Positions 20,240-32,053 of a stretch of 64,000 nt of DNA are shown piece after piece (the stretch's first letter is position 1; every line of letters begins with the position of its first letter). The stretch spans positions 12,679,659-12,743,658 of the forward strand of contig NC_080164.1 in the NCBI RefSeq assembly GCF_950295315.1, given 5' to 3'. The DNA is from Erinaceus europaeus (lineage: Eukaryota; Chordata; Mammalia; Eulipotyphla; Erinaceidae). The notes below the pieces were generated by a model. It worked only from the letters and a program-made list of their open reading frames with translations. It was not told where the DNA came from and did no database searches. The translations under genes and the position numbers were made by a program.

Positions 20240-20440
20240 GGGAAATCAGGTCAGCAAATAGCTCACCTGTCTACTGTGCCTGCTTTGCTAATGCACATGA
20301 GTCAGGTTCAAGTCCACCTTCCACTAGATTGGAGGATGTTTTGATGTTGAGGCACTTCTCCTTCTCCCCCTCTATCTCTTTCTTGCTAGCTAAAAAAGCT
20401 GACTTTGAGTGATGGAATTCCAGGGATGAGAAAAATAAAT
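20240..20440 (+). mobile_element. tRNA-derived SINE, type C
   Basis: Head AAATAGCTCACCTGTCTACT, TGCCTGCTTTGCTAATGCAC, GGTTCAAGTCCACC B-box region, CT-rich tract and AAATAAATAAAC tail. Confidence 0.8.
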
Positions 20441-21599
20441 AAACAAAACCCTCATAAAAATCTTAGTTTTCATTTTCCTTTATTTCACTTTTTAACTTTT
20501 CTACCACTTCAAGACTGTACTGAAAAATAAACTTACTAGCAGATGCTTTCTTGTAATCTAAAAATCACATATTAACAAGCAAACACAAATGTTATACAGA
20601 ATATTGAGTGTAACATTAAATTGTTTTCTGGATATTTTTCTGGAGCTGTCATTTCTCTGCCTCCCCTTCATTGGCATGAACTTTGTGAGACAGAAGACAA
20701 TTGTCCTATTCACTGCTCTCTAGTACCTTTAAAAATCCCAGCACAGAGATGTTTTACTACAACTAAAACTACATATACATCATTTTCCATTTGGATTTTG
20801 TGTTGCTTTCTCATAATATGACCCAGATTCAACCCAGCCTCACACTACACTGGTGGATCCTTCAGAGCTGTGTTATTTTTCCTTCTCTTTCTATCTTTAT
20901 AGTTTTCAATATAAAAGGAGAAAAAAAGTCTCCCAGAACAGTGGCAAAGCCCCATAAACAACAAAAATACAAGATGATATCTAAAATAAAATATACATAT
21001 CATTATGTATATACAAGTAAAATACATATATGTATCACAAATACACAGGTGCACATATCACACCTGTATAATTTTAATATAAATAATTTTAATGTCATTC
21101 CTCAAACATTTTAATCTAAATAAATGATCAACATAAGTCTAAGACTAATGACATACCACAAAAATCAAGGTGACATTGCATTGAGTATTTGGTAAAAAAA
21201 AAAAAAAAATTAAAAATCACATAGATGTACTTTGGACAAAATTGGTGATTAACATGACAGACATAGCAGACAAATAAATACTCTTAAAGTTCTGAGTTAT
21301 TGGAATATGCATATAGTCACTGAGTGTTAACCGTAATTTCAGGTTGTCATTCAGGTTTGCATCCTTAACTCACCGTTTCTCTGGTGGGCTTGGAAAGGGT
21401 TGTGTTAGAGATTGTCACTTGTAGGCTGGAGGCACCTGGAGTTACAGCGGTATGACTGATATGAGCATTGAATAGTCCTTCACAGCCTCTGCCAGCAGGA
21501 AAGGGAGTAGATTAGATAATTGGATGGTTCAACAAGGATTCATGTATTTGATGAAAGTAAAAACATGTGCTCAAGAATGCAAATATGAGGGTGAATAGT
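20441..21599. other. Unique AT-rich stretch, nothing recognised
   Basis: Over 1 kb without a repeat I can name apart from a short A run at 21193-21210. The 107-codon frame at 20791-21114 has AT-driven composition and no motif. Confidence 0.45.
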
Positions 21600-21725
21600 G
21601 TTTTCTCCACAAAGGTTATTGGGATTGGGGTTACAAGACTTAAGTTTTCAGTCTAACTTGTCCTCCTATTAGGCATGCCACTTAACCCTTCTGGGCCTCA
21701 GTTGATTTGTCTATAAAAATAAAAA
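21600..21725 (+). mobile_element. MIR SINE (ancient)
   Basis: GCCACTTAACCCTTCTGGGCCTCAG... followed by TTTGTCTATAAAAAT is the conserved MIR core and 3' pattern (CACTTAACCTCTCTGAGCCTCAG then CATCTGTAAAAT). Confidence 0.7.
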
Positions 21726-22374
21726 ATTTAAAAAAAGACCTGGTAATAATTATCGCTTCAAATTCTGCAATTTTATAATCAGCTAGTTCAGAAACGTGTA
21801 GACCACTTTGAAGATCAAAGAATGCCTTATAAGATATTCCTCTTCTATGCAACTGAGTAAAAGACAAGCCTTTGCTGGATTTTTTCAACATCTGAACTAT
21901 GAGTGCAGATACTCAAGTACTTCCCATGACTAGCTGGGAATATAATAAAAAACAGGGCCATATATAGGAAAACAAGATACAGTTTTCATTACTGTGGAGA
22001 AGACACAATAGGCATTCCTTAGAGACATTTGAAATTGTCCTGTCCTTGGACTGAAATGACACTTACTTGGAAATATCATTAGGTAGAGTTTTAGAGTCAC
22101 CCACTGAATCTTTCTAGATCTCATATTTCCTGGGTATCCACCATCATTGACCTCTGGATTAATTCCAGATCTTCTCTCTCTCCACTTTGCATCTGACATC
22201 CATTCAGTACTATCTAATGGTCAATAGATAATGCCAATGGAGTGTCCCCAAAATATGTGGGCCTCAACACATCAAAGAAATAAGTTATAGTATAGATAAC
22301 TTATAAATAGATAACAAATAGTAACTTATCAACCTTGACCTCTCTTTCTTTCTAAAATAAAATACTGATAGAAA
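21726..22374. other. Unique stretch, nothing recognised
   Basis: An 89-codon minus-strand frame at 21930-22199 has no recognisable domain and no splice or promoter context. Confidence 0.45.
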
Positions 22375-22386
22375 AGTTACAAATAG

Positions 22387-22590
22387 AGTTTCACAGTACC
22401 ACACTTGATAGAACATACATGTTACACTATACATGTAACATATATGCTACAAGAAACCAGGTTCAAGAACCAATCCCCACCTGCAACAGAAGTGTTTGAG
22501 TGGTGAAGCAGCACTTCATCTCTCTCTCTCTTTCTTTCTCTCTTTCCTCTTTCCCTCTTTATTTCTCTCTCCCTCTATCTTATAAAGAGC
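22387..22590 (+). mobile_element. tRNA-derived SINE, type B, diverged
   Basis: Degenerate head, GTTCAAGAACCAATCCCCAC, TTTGAGTGGTGAAGCAGCAC and a CT-rich tract. Exact 12-base target duplication AGTTACAAATAG at 22375-22386 and 22591-22602. Confidence 0.88.
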
Positions 22591-22602
22591 AGTTACAAAT
22601 AG

Positions 22603-23261
22603 CAATGTCAGAAATGAATTAGGGTTATATGCACTGATGTCATGAGCGTTATGAAATTCAATGAACAATCCAATGTGGATAAATTTTATAACTTAAATGA
22701 AATCAGTTGATACCTTGCAAGACACAAATTGCTCAAACTTACAGTCTCTGTCCTCCTGAGCCCAACTAGATGAGATAACTAAAAGCAGCACCATATCAAC
22801 CTCATCCCATGATACGATGAAAGTAACCCTTTGTGAATGCACAATGCTGACAAATAATAAGTTACGGGGGGTCTGATTTCAACTTTTTATTCACTATGTA
22901 CAGTAAAGGTTCAGCTTGTTTTTAAACTTGATTAGAGATTACTGAACTTTGGAACATCTCAGCATCTTGTACTTCATGTTGTATCCGTTCATCCTCATCT
23001 TCCTGAGACTGAACTGAACTGAACTGAACTCTCTACCCTTAATAATTGATAAAAGTTCAGTTTACAACCACATCACCCTGAATATGCCTGATGTCGGAAG
23101 CTGAGAAAAGTCTAGCCAAAGAAGTTCAACATGTCAGACACAGGATACCATCTTAATTCTCATTCCAACAGCTCTGTTTCCATCACCTTACTGCAGAAAA
23201 CAATGAATCCTACTACATGACTGGGCTCAATGAGCTTGTTGGAGTCCTCCATATGAATCAA
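22603..23261. other. Unique stretch with a (GAACT)n run
   Basis: A short pentanucleotide repeat of GAACT occurs at about 23008-23030. Nothing else recognised. Confidence 0.5.
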
Positions 23262-24058
23262 GGACTCCATAACACCCAACCAAAAAGAGGTGTGTACTCC
23301 TATGTTCATAGCAGAACAATTCATAATAGCTAAAACCTGGAAGCAACCCAGGTGCCCAACAACAGATGAGTGGCTGAGAAAGCTGTGGTATATATATATA
23401 CTCAATGGAATACTATGCAGCTATCAAGAACAATGAACCCACCTTCTCTGACCCATCTTGGACAGAGCTAGAAGGAATTATGTTAAGTCAGCTAAGTCAG
23501 AAAGATAAAGATGAGTATGGGATGATCCTACTCATCAACAGAAGTTGAGTAAGAAGATCTGAAAGGGAAACTAAAAGCAGGACCTGACCAAATTGTAAGT
23601 AGGGCACCAAAGTAAAAACCCTGTGGTGAGGGGTAGACATGCATCTTCCTGGGACAGTGGGTGGTGGGAGTGGGTGGGAGGGATGGGTCACACAGTCTTT
23701 TGGTGGTGGGAATGGTGTTTATGTACAATCCTAGTGAAATGTAGTTATATAAATCACTAGTTAATATGAGAGGGGGAAAATTAATTGTATGTCTCGAAGT
23801 TTTTTAAAACACAGACTGAGTCTTTTTTATATATAGGTTGTGTACTTGATATGTGGACTCTCTCAAAAGCGTAGACCGAGTAGATCAGAAGCAACCAATA
23901 ACACAGCTATATACAAGATACTGGATACTGTAAAGCAAACCCTAACAAAAGGACTTTTCAAAGTTAACCCAATTACCAAATAATGTGATGATAACATTAA
24001 CTATCGATTGTCTTTTGGAATCCTAAGACAGCAGGACCCTCACATCTCCATTATAGAG
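23262..24058 (+). mobile_element. 5'-truncated LINE-1 (ORF2 C-terminus plus 3' UTR)
   Basis: Begins inside the last part of ORF2 (peptide [20 protein letters not shown] at about 23327-23386) and continues through the ORF2 end near 23548 into the 3' UTR. A stretch of about 149 bases (23795-23943) is present here and absent from the large L1 at 30.8-38.1 kb. The copy stops at 24058, where a SINE head fragment starts instead of the rest of the 3' UTR. Confidence 0.92.
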
Positions 24059-24160
24059 CCCCTTGCAGGTGGGGAGCCAGGAACACTGAACCGGGATCCT
24101 TATGCTTGTCCTTGCACTTTGCACCATGTGCACTTAACCAGCTGCACTACCACAGACTCC
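24059..24160 (-). mobile_element. Head-only type A SINE fragment
   Basis: CTTGCAGGTGGGGAGCCAGG, GGGATCCTTATGC and a head complement CACTTAACCAGCTGCACTAC. The 3' half and tail are missing and the break abuts the L1 at 24058. No flanking direct repeat is seen, so deletion or recombination is more likely than direct insertion. Confidence 0.75.
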
Positions 24161-24592
24161 TGTCATGATTATTTTTTAACTACTGTCTATGTGTGTATCC
24201 TTGACTAACTACAGATATGGTTGCAAGCCAAAGCTGCCTCTGTCTTCAACCAATTGTAACTTATACTGTGGTGAGGAGGAAGGGCACAACATTGGAGCTA
24301 GATCTGCTTAGAGGTCTGATTCTATTTAAATATGATCTTGAAACATCAATGACTCTTTTCATTTCCCAAGGAAGCGTACGGAACCAAACATGATTTCATA
24401 AGGACAATATAAATGTTAGTTAAAATTTAATATATATGGATGTATAATTCATAGGTAGTATATCAGACAGAACCTGTCAAAGAGTAAATAACAAATAAAA
24501 CTTAAAATAAAATTTGAATAATTTCAGTCTACTAGAGTCATTATAATCAAAATCAATCTAATCCTTCTCACTTCTCCCTATTTTCTTGAACA
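24161..24592. other. Unique AT-rich stretch, nothing recognised
   Basis: No repeat or coding pattern identified. Confidence 0.5.
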
Positions 24593-24611
24593 TTTAAAAT
24601 TGAGAATATCC

Positions 24612-24897
24612 GGGAGTTGGGCAGTAGCGCAGCGGATTAAGCACAGGTGGCACGAAACGCAAGGACCAGTGTAAGGATCCCAGTGCAAGCCCCCGGCTCC
24701 CCACCTGAAGGGGAGTCGCTTCACAGCCAGTGAAGCAGGTCTGCAGGTGTCTAATTTCTCTCCCCCTCTCTGTCTTCACCTCCTCTCTCCATTTCTCTCT
24801 ATCCTATCTAACAAGGATGACAACAATAACTACAACAACAGTGAAAACAACAAGGACAACAAAAGGGAAAATAAATAAATAAAATAAAATAAAAAGG
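24612..24897 (+). mobile_element. tRNA-derived SINE, type A
   Basis: Complete copy from GGGAGTTGGGCAGTAGCGCA to an AAATAAAATAAAA tail. Long target duplication TTTAAAATTGA(G/A)AATATCC at 24593-24611 and 24898-24916 (one mismatch). Confidence 0.95.
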
Positions 24898-24916
24898 TTT
24901 AAAATTGAAAATATCC

Positions 24917-25484
24917 TTTAGGATCCTGAAGTCAGCAAATCAGAGACCTGAGCAGAGATTCAAAGGGAGAGGCAAATCCAATGACTGTTCAGTCACAAAT
25001 TGAGAAAACTACAGCCATAGTCAATCCCCAAGGAGATATCCATTATATAGAGTTCTGAGATATATTAACTAATTATACTTTCCAGAAGCAGCCTGGAATT
25101 TTTTTTTTCCAAATTTTCTTGTCAACACAATCAGGTACTCTCAAAAAAAAAAAAAAAATGCTGAAGTGGAGCCAGTACACCTCTGAGTGTGAAATGCTGA
25201 AAATTCTAGGAATTGGTCCAAAAACTAACTTTACCCAGGGAACTAATTTTAATTTTAAAGTGGGAATCATGTAAGAAGAAAGAAAAAATAACTTAGGTTG
25301 AAGAGTTGAATGCTGAAGCCGGTGGATACCTTACCGAATTGGATTTCACTTTCTACATATCCAAGCTGAGCATGAGCTCCTCGGCTCCCTACCTTGCTGT
25401 CTCTGTGGCAATCAAAGCCCCTGGGATAACATGCAGATCTGCCTCACAATCACTACCTCAGTATGGGCCTTCCTAAGTGAGCTA

Positions 25485-25486
<2 letters not shown>
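24917..25486. other. Unique stretch, nothing recognised
   Basis: Has a T run (25100) and an A run (25144-25159) about 50 bases apart, but no element I can name between them. Confidence 0.45.

Positions 25487-25546
<60 letters not shown>
25487..25546. repeat. (TA)n microsatellite, 60 bases
   Basis: Uninterrupted alternating AT over about 60 bases. Confidence 0.97.
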
Positions 25547-25549
<3 letters not shown>

Positions 25550-25834
25550 TCAAACTTCAAAGAACTGTGGGCATTATCATCAGTGCTTTTGCTAGTCTTA
25601 CCAGATGTGTGTCAAGATCTCTCATAGAAACCCCAGAGACTTTTAATCACATCCAGGTGCCAGTCATCCCAATGCGAAACATTATCCTAAGACTGCAAAT
25701 CAATTTTGTCCTGTGGCGGAAACAAATAATCAACTTGTCTCCAAGCAGGAGAGCTGGACACTGGATCAATTAATCAACTTGGCATCAGTTTTGTCTTTGG
25801 ATTTGGACCCTAGTTCCAGGAAGAGAACTCTTAA

Positions 25835-26124
25835 TTAATTAATTAATTAATAATTAATTTACTTTCATTTTTGTTGCCCTTGTTGATTCATTGTAGTTAT
25901 TATTGTCATTGTTATTGATGTCATCTTTGTTGGATAGGAGAGAAATGGAGAGAGGAGGTGAAGACAGAGAGGGGGAGAGAAAGATAGACACCTGCAGACC
26001 TGCTTCATTGCCTGTGAAGTGACTTCCCTGCAGGTGTGGAGCCAGAGGGCTTGAACTGGGATCCTTACTCTGGTCCTTGCATTTTGTGCCACATGTGCTT
26101 AACCCACTGTGCTACCGCTGACCC
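25835..26124 (-). mobile_element. tRNA-derived SINE, type A
   Basis: TTAA-repeat tail complement, TTTTTGTTGCCCTTGTTGAT, GACCTGCTTCATTGCCTGTG and a head complement ending CACTGTGCTACCGCTGAC. Target duplication CCAGGAAGAG(A/T)ACTCTTAA at 25816-25834 and 26125-26143. Confidence 0.95.
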
Positions 26125-26143
26125 CCAGGAAGAGTACTCTTAA

Positions 26144-26850
26144 CTACCCTTTGGGGCTAGGTTCTCCTCAACTATTTCAGTTTTAGTTTCATATATGTGA
26201 GTCCCTCTATCTCACCTCATGAGCACCAGTCTAAACACAACATCTCCAGAGAGCTTCAGTTTCTACCCATAAGGATTCTTGACCTCAGTCTGGAACCGAT
26301 GGTACTGTTCACCTTGCAAGTTAACAGCCCCCATCACCATTTGACTTCCTGAGCTCATCAGCAAAGGGCCACTGTCTCCAGCTCTTACCTAGCTCCTTGA
26401 CTCTTCTCCTCATGACCCAACTCACTGTTTAAAGCCCTCTCTGCCACATCTGCCCAAAACTCACAAGTCTTGGATATTAGCCTCTTCTGGGTCAGATATT
26501 ATACACCAATATACTAATATGGTCTGCCTTCACAACTGTTGGGTGATGAACCAGAGTGTGTCATGACAGTATCAGTAGAAATGAATGAGTGGGAGAAATT
26601 AAATGTAAAAATGAGCTACGGTTTCCAATGACCTTAAAGCCTAAGCATTTGTAGCAAGAAAGTAGTTACACATCTTGGAAACTTACACTAGAAATAAATA
26701 AACAGAGGTGGCAGATGTATAACAGTTTATGGTGGTGGTTATGCTTAGTGAAGGAAGGAAATAGTAAAAAAAAAAAAATCCAAGATTTCTTTGCTCATGT
26801 GTGAATATAGTAAATTGAAATATGTAAAATTTCAAGAGAAAGAAAGAGAT
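26144..26850. other. Unique stretch, nothing recognised
   Basis: No repeat family or coding pattern identified. A short A run lies at 26766. Confidence 0.45.
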
Positions 26851-26933
26851 AAGGAAGGAAGGAAGGAAGGAAGGAAGGAAGGAAGGAAGGAAGGAAGGAA
26901 GGAAAGAAGGAAGGGAGGAAGGAAGGAAGGAAG
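26851..26933. repeat. (GGAA)n microsatellite
   Basis: About 80 bases of AAGG tetranucleotides. Confidence 0.97.
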
Positions 26934-27841
26934 ATTAAATATCATTAAAAATGGCAAACCTGTGATCTATTCTCTCTCTCCCTTTGGTTTCTTTGTGTCT
27001 CTGTCTTCCTTATAAAAAGATTGTTCTTATCTGTCAATCTATGACAGAACTGTATACTTCCTAATCTTCCTTTGAGTGATAAACCCTTAAGCATAACACT
27101 GGATTCACATTTTTCATGACACCATTATTACAATAGATTAGAGGATTGTCCTTTGTGCTTCTACAATTTCTTACACAAACTTCAAATTTCTCTTGAATAT
27201 GACTACTTATATTCCACTTCCTATTATTCAAGTATGAATTATTTCAGGATAAGGTATGTGTCTCAGTAAGCTTTGTGAAATAGTAGCCAGGAATACTCTG
27301 ATGTTTGATTGATGTCCAGTGAATGATCACTGAACGACTGAATGAAAGCACAAAGAATGTAGTATTTATAGAATTCATTCTGCATGAATAAATGTTTACT
27401 TTTGGTTCTTTATGTGTCTGTTCACTAAGGAAGTGTCAGCAATAAAAAGTGTCATCTTTACTGGCACTCCTGAACTCTCAGTTTCCCTAAAGCATATTTT
27501 ATCACCCATTGTAACATTCTCCTGTTATCTGTGGGTTTGAAGAGTTTACCAGTGAGGAAACATAACAAAGCAAAGGAAGGTGACCATATGACATATTCCA
27601 TCACCATTGTTAGTGACTCTGAATGAAATACCATTTTATTATCTTGAACACCTGTCCCATCTTAGATACTTAGTAATATTTATAAATATGAATCACCTCA
27701 GATGCTGCAACATTAACTGTGTCTGTTTTTATTGAAGATGGAATTGAGACAAAGAGAGTTGTTTATTTCTTAACTTGCTCCCAATAACATAACTAGTGCA
27801 TTTAGTCTTTTCAATGGTCTGTGTTCACTAGACTTGGGGAT
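26934..27841. other. Mostly unique; weak MIR/L2-like end
   Basis: GATGTCCAGTGAATGATCAC...GAATGAA near 27312-27347 weakly recalls the end of MIR/L2. The rest is unrecognised. Confidence 0.35.
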
Positions 27842-27852
27842 TTAACTAAGAA

Positions 27853-28144
27853 TGTTTTTTTTAATATTTATTTATTTTCCCTTTTGTTGCCCTTGTTGTT
27901 TTTATTGTTGTAGTTATTATTGTTGTTATTGATGTCATTGTAGTTGGGTAGGACAGAGAGAAATGGAGAGGGGAGGAGAAGACAGAGAGGAGGAGAGAAA
28001 GATAGACAACTGCAGACCTGCTTTACCACCTGTGAAGCGACTCCCCTGCAGGTTGGGAGCTGGGGGCTCGAATCAGGATCCTTACGCAGGTCCTTGAGCT
28101 TTGAGCCACATGTGCTTAACCCACTGCGCTACCACCCAACTCCC
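27853..28144 (-). mobile_element. tRNA-derived SINE, type A
   Basis: CTTTTGTTGCCCTTGTTGTT tail side, TACCACCTGTGAAGCGACTC body and CCACTGCGCTACCACCCAAC head complement. Target duplication TTAACTAA(G/A)AA starting at 27842 and 28145. Confidence 0.93.
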
Positions 28145-28150
28145 TTAACT

Positions 28151-28550
28151 AAAAAATTTAAATGACTGTCAGTATAAACACATTTTCTGCTAATGACTTG
28201 CACATTCTTTTAAATAGAAATTATTTTTCTTTTGATCCCAGGAATTAACTACAAATTATTTCTGATGATCAAAAGCTTGGAGCATACAAGAAAATATTCT
28301 CAAATACCAGTAATGCCTGGGAATGAGATGATTAATGGTTACACTTAGAGTTGGGAAGTGGACAGTTATGCAGCTTTCTGACATGTGATGATACATTTCA
28401 GAAAAAAAAAATCCTGGTCTAGTAAAAGTTAGATTAGAAACACATTATAATGATAACATTAGCAAGTTTACTTTTCTTTTTATTTAATAGATACTTTGAG
28501 AGTTCTTTCTCATTAATGCCAAACACTGGATGAGTACCTATAGTTATGGA

Positions 28551-28555
<5 letters not shown>
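28151..28555. other. Unique AT-rich stretch, nothing recognised
   Basis: No repeat or coding pattern identified. Confidence 0.5.

Positions 28556-28602
<47 letters not shown>
28556..28602. repeat. (TA)n microsatellite at a SINE tail
   Basis: About 47 bases of alternating TA directly abutting the tail of the SINE at 28603, probably grown from its A/T-rich tail. Confidence 0.95.
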
Positions 28603-28605
<3 letters not shown>

Positions 28606-28792
28606 TTTATTATCTTTATTTGTTGGCTAGAGAGAGAAGAGGGAAATAGAGAAGGAGAGAGTAAGAGAGACAGCTGCAATACTGCTTTACCACTTACAGA
28701 TTTCTCCCTGCAAGTGGGAAGTGGGGGCTTAAACCAGGTCTTTGCACATTGTAACATGTATTCAACCAGGTGCTCCGTCATCCAGCCCAGAA
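28603..28792 (-). mobile_element. tRNA-derived SINE, type B
   Basis: GA-rich middle, TTTCTCCCTGCAAGTGGGAA, AAACCAGGTCTTTGCACATT and TTCAACCAGGTGCTCCGTCA head complement. Confidence 0.82.
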
Positions 28793-28951
28793 ACTAATAT
28801 TTTATTTATTCTAAATTCTCCGTGTCTCTTTAATCATTTCCTGATTTGTATATCCACTGTTTTTCACACAGTTTATACTCTTACCTACTCTTTCTTGGAT
28901 AAATCTCTTCTGCCTTTCAACCACCAGTTTCCGATTTAATTTGTATATGGC
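28793..28951. other. Unique stretch between SINE and solo LTR
   Basis: Nothing recognised. Its last six bases (28946-28951, TATGGC) are one copy of the LTR target duplication. Confidence 0.6.
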
Positions 28952-29382
28952 TGTTGGGCTAGCTTCGCGAGTGGAGACAGATGACCTGGGACTCATGGTT
29001 GAGCTGTAGGCAGTATCTCTTTATTCATGCAGAATGCAACACAATCTAAGCCAAGCTAAGCTAAACTAAAAACTAAACTACAAGGAATAATGCTGTCCTT
29101 ATATATACTTTCCAAGTAGGGTGTGAACAGGATGTGATGTAGAGAGGGTGGAGAGAAAATGACTGGTTAAAAATAGGGTGTGACAAGGAGAGGAGGCGGA
29201 GCAGGTGAGAATTCTACCACTGAACCACCAATGCCCTGGAGGGAGGGTGTTACATAGTTAGTGATTTATGTAAATAGACGGCAGCTTTGAGTGGGATCAA
29301 ACCAATCCCATACAGGCATACCAGTGCTTAGTTAGCAGGATTAGAGACAGAAGTCGAGGGGGAGCTGGCATACTGCCCAACA
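28952..29382 (-). mobile_element. Solo ERV LTR, same family as 848-1261
   Basis: On the minus strand TGTTGGGCAGTA...CTAGCCCAACA with TATATAAGGACA (TATA region), AATAAAGAGATACTGCC and CATGAGTCCCAGGTCATC. No internal sequence adjoins either side. Flanks TATGGC (28946-28951) and AATGGC (29383-29388) are a 6-base duplication with one mismatch, so it formed by LTR-LTR recombination at a single insertion. Confidence 0.9.
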
Positions 29383-29388
29383 AATGGC

Positions 29389-30079
29389 TGTCAGGAATTA
29401 CTGGTGAATATCAGAAAAGATTTGATCCTTGACCAAATTTGGCAAATACTCTTCTCTCCACTTTCTAATTAAGTACTGACTATGGACTCTTCTTTGTCTT
29501 CTTTAATCTATTTTAACCAAGAATCCTTGGGTTAGTTCAGAGAGCATGTTTCATTCTCTGTAGCTGGTCAAATTCTGCATAATGTACTTTTATTTCACAA
29601 GATCATATACAACTGGTCTGCCTTTAGTAAAATTTTGTTGAGTGGGTTTAGTAAGAAACACCAGCTTTGATATTTTCCTTTAGTCAAGTTCCCATCACCT
29701 GACCCTTACTCTACTAATTGGCTATAACTCTGCATGCTTTTGTAGTGTTTCTCCCCTACTACAAAACCCTCCAATGCAGTGATTCCACTTAAGGAAAGTT
29801 TCCCGTACTATATTTATTGAGTGTAACTATTACCTGTCTTTTGGATAATATTCTAAAACTTGTATACCTGAGGAATTATATGCAGAGTCCCTCATTGATC
29901 ACCCGTGTCTCCAACAGAACCTACATGAGTAACTTGTGGTAGCTACACAGTGGAGCACAGCGTTGGTCCCTACAATGTGGTAAATTTATCTAACCAGCAG
30001 TAGACTATAGAATCTCCCCTCCCCCAGTCTTACCCTTCCTACACACACCAGGACATATAAACAACATAGTCACAGCATC
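29389..30079. other. Unique stretch, nothing recognised
   Basis: No element or coding pattern that I can name. Confidence 0.45.
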
Positions 30080-30796
30080 ACCTGCTGGATGAACAGCAGA
30101 AAATATGCCTTATGTAGGAGTTTAGAAGCAACCAAACCATGGGAAAAATTATCAAAAATGAAAAAAAAATCTGGAAAAATGCCAGAGATACAGTTCATTA
30201 TGGAAACAAATCAAGAAACTAAACATATAGACACATCTTCAAGAACTCATAGATCATATCATCTAAAAGTTACAAAATAAATGAAAAAAAACTATAAACA
30301 TAACTATAGAACATGAAGGACACTTTGGATAAAGCTAAAGCTTAAGTAGCAGACCTTGAAAGCAGACTAAGGAGAAAATATCAAGTTTAAAAGATACAAC
30401 AAAAATATTATGTGAGTTTAAACCTGTTGGAGAGGATAGGTCTATGAAAAAAGAATCAATTCTCCAAATGGATACTCTGAATGAAGCAGACACCCCCAGG
30501 GGGAAAATGGAGAGTTATTCAGATATCTGAGGATGAAAAGAGTGTAAGAGAAGTAGATAACATACTTAATGTTATCATAGCAGAAACGTTTCTATACCTG
30601 GGTAACATTCGAGACACAGATATTCAGAAAACCGAATGAACACTCAAGTTCCTTAATCCAAAAAAGGTACATAGTAAGGCACATCATAGCGAAGCTATCT
30701 AAAATCAAGAACAAGAAAAAATATATTTCAGGCTGCTAATACAAGGAGTCACTGATATACATAGGTCCAATCTGGGGGTAAGAAAGTCATCTATCA
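30080..30796 (+). mobile_element. Old L1 ORF1 remnant (L1M/HAL1-like)
   Basis: A-rich strand. About 30660-30745 reads like the ORF1 C-terminal domain: an ARG/LYS-HIS-HIS block corresponding to the RHIIVKLSKIK-type motif, followed by the ILKAA-type motif, in frames broken by stops. A 63-codon frame at 30089-30280 may be its N-terminal part. HAL1 elements carry only ORF1, and I see no ORF2 attached, but insertion of the large L1 right after it leaves this open. Confidence 0.5.
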
Positions 30797-30810
30797 AAAT
30801 GCTCTCTAGT

Positions 30811-32053
30811 GGGCAGAGCCAAGATGGCAGACTGAGAAGTAGCTACTGATCTGAGTTCTGACAACAACTGCTGGAAAAGGTAGGATTTTTTGCCTTCAGC
30901 AGGACAGTGAATTCGGGGTCCTAGCTGTGACACCAAGGGGGTGAATATAGCCCAGATTGGGTTAGAATATAGACAAAAAACGAAAGGAATTTTTTTTTAT
31001 TATTTTTGAAGCACACCCCTGACCCTCCCCCATAACCAGACTCTGTGTGCCAGAGAGCTGCTCCTAGCAGGCTTTCCTGCTGAGCTTCTTTCTTTACCAA
31101 GATTCCTGGCCCAACAGGGGTTCTGTTCCAAGTCTATTCCTTTCTGAAACCCTTGGCCCTTTTTCTTTCTAAGTGGCCAATTGCATCTATAAAAGGGAAA
31201 GAAGGCCCTGTAGTGTTTTTTGTTTGTTTGTTTGTTTGTTTGTTTGTTTTTCTTTCTTAACAATTAGCTGCCTTGAGGCAATCTGAGACAGGTTTTTTTT
31301 ACCCTGCTCTATTTTATTATTAATATTATATAAAGGTTTATCTCTTTCCCCCCCTCCTTTAGGTTGACCAGAATTAACTCTTAGTGTATTTTCCATTGCT
31401 AGGGGACTGGATATCTTATCCATTGCGAGAGGAACTTGTTTCACTAATCCTAGCTCCTCTACCCACTTTCCCCTTCCCCCTCCTCCTAGCTAATTAAAAA
31501 ATAAAATAAAAATAAATTAATTTAAAAACTTTGCTTTCACTGCTCTTTGATTACAATTCTTTTTATTATCTTTTTTTTTTCTTTTCTATCTCTTGTTTGT
31601 CTTCTTTTTTTTTTTTCTTGTCTTCCTTTGTTCCTTCCTCCTTCTTTGGCTTTCTGAATTCACAGATATTCACTTGTGAATTGTTTTGGGGAAGAAATCT
31701 GACTCAGAATGGACTCTGTATGTGTGTATCTCTGCTCTACTTCTCTTTCTACTCTTGCTACCCCTAAATATACAGTGGATAGTAGATTTGCATAATTGTC
31801 TATTCTTGCTATCCCTTTTTTCCTTTCTATTTCTTCTTCACTTGGACTTGGTTGCTATTTTTTCATGGAGCGGAGACATTGTTTGGCTAACTGGTAGTGG
31901 TTAAACTGCTTCAATCCATGCTTCAGTTGATATTGTAATTCCTGAGGTTGGTGACTGCATTTGTCATAAAGGTATTTAGTACAGTGTTGCTTGTACTCAA
32001 AACACAACAACTGAGGAAAAACATAACATAAAAATAAGAAAAATTAATAAAAA
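30811..32053 (+). promoter_or_regulatory. L1 5' UTR / internal promoter region
   Basis: Starts with a YY1-type motif CAAGATGGC at 30820-30828. In mammalian L1s this motif sets correct Pol II initiation at the element's first base. The rest is about 1.2 kb, with a (TTTG)n run at about 31215-31250, T-rich stretches (31569-31620) and no CpG-rich block. It ends directly at the ORF1 start codon at 32054. Confidence 0.8.
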
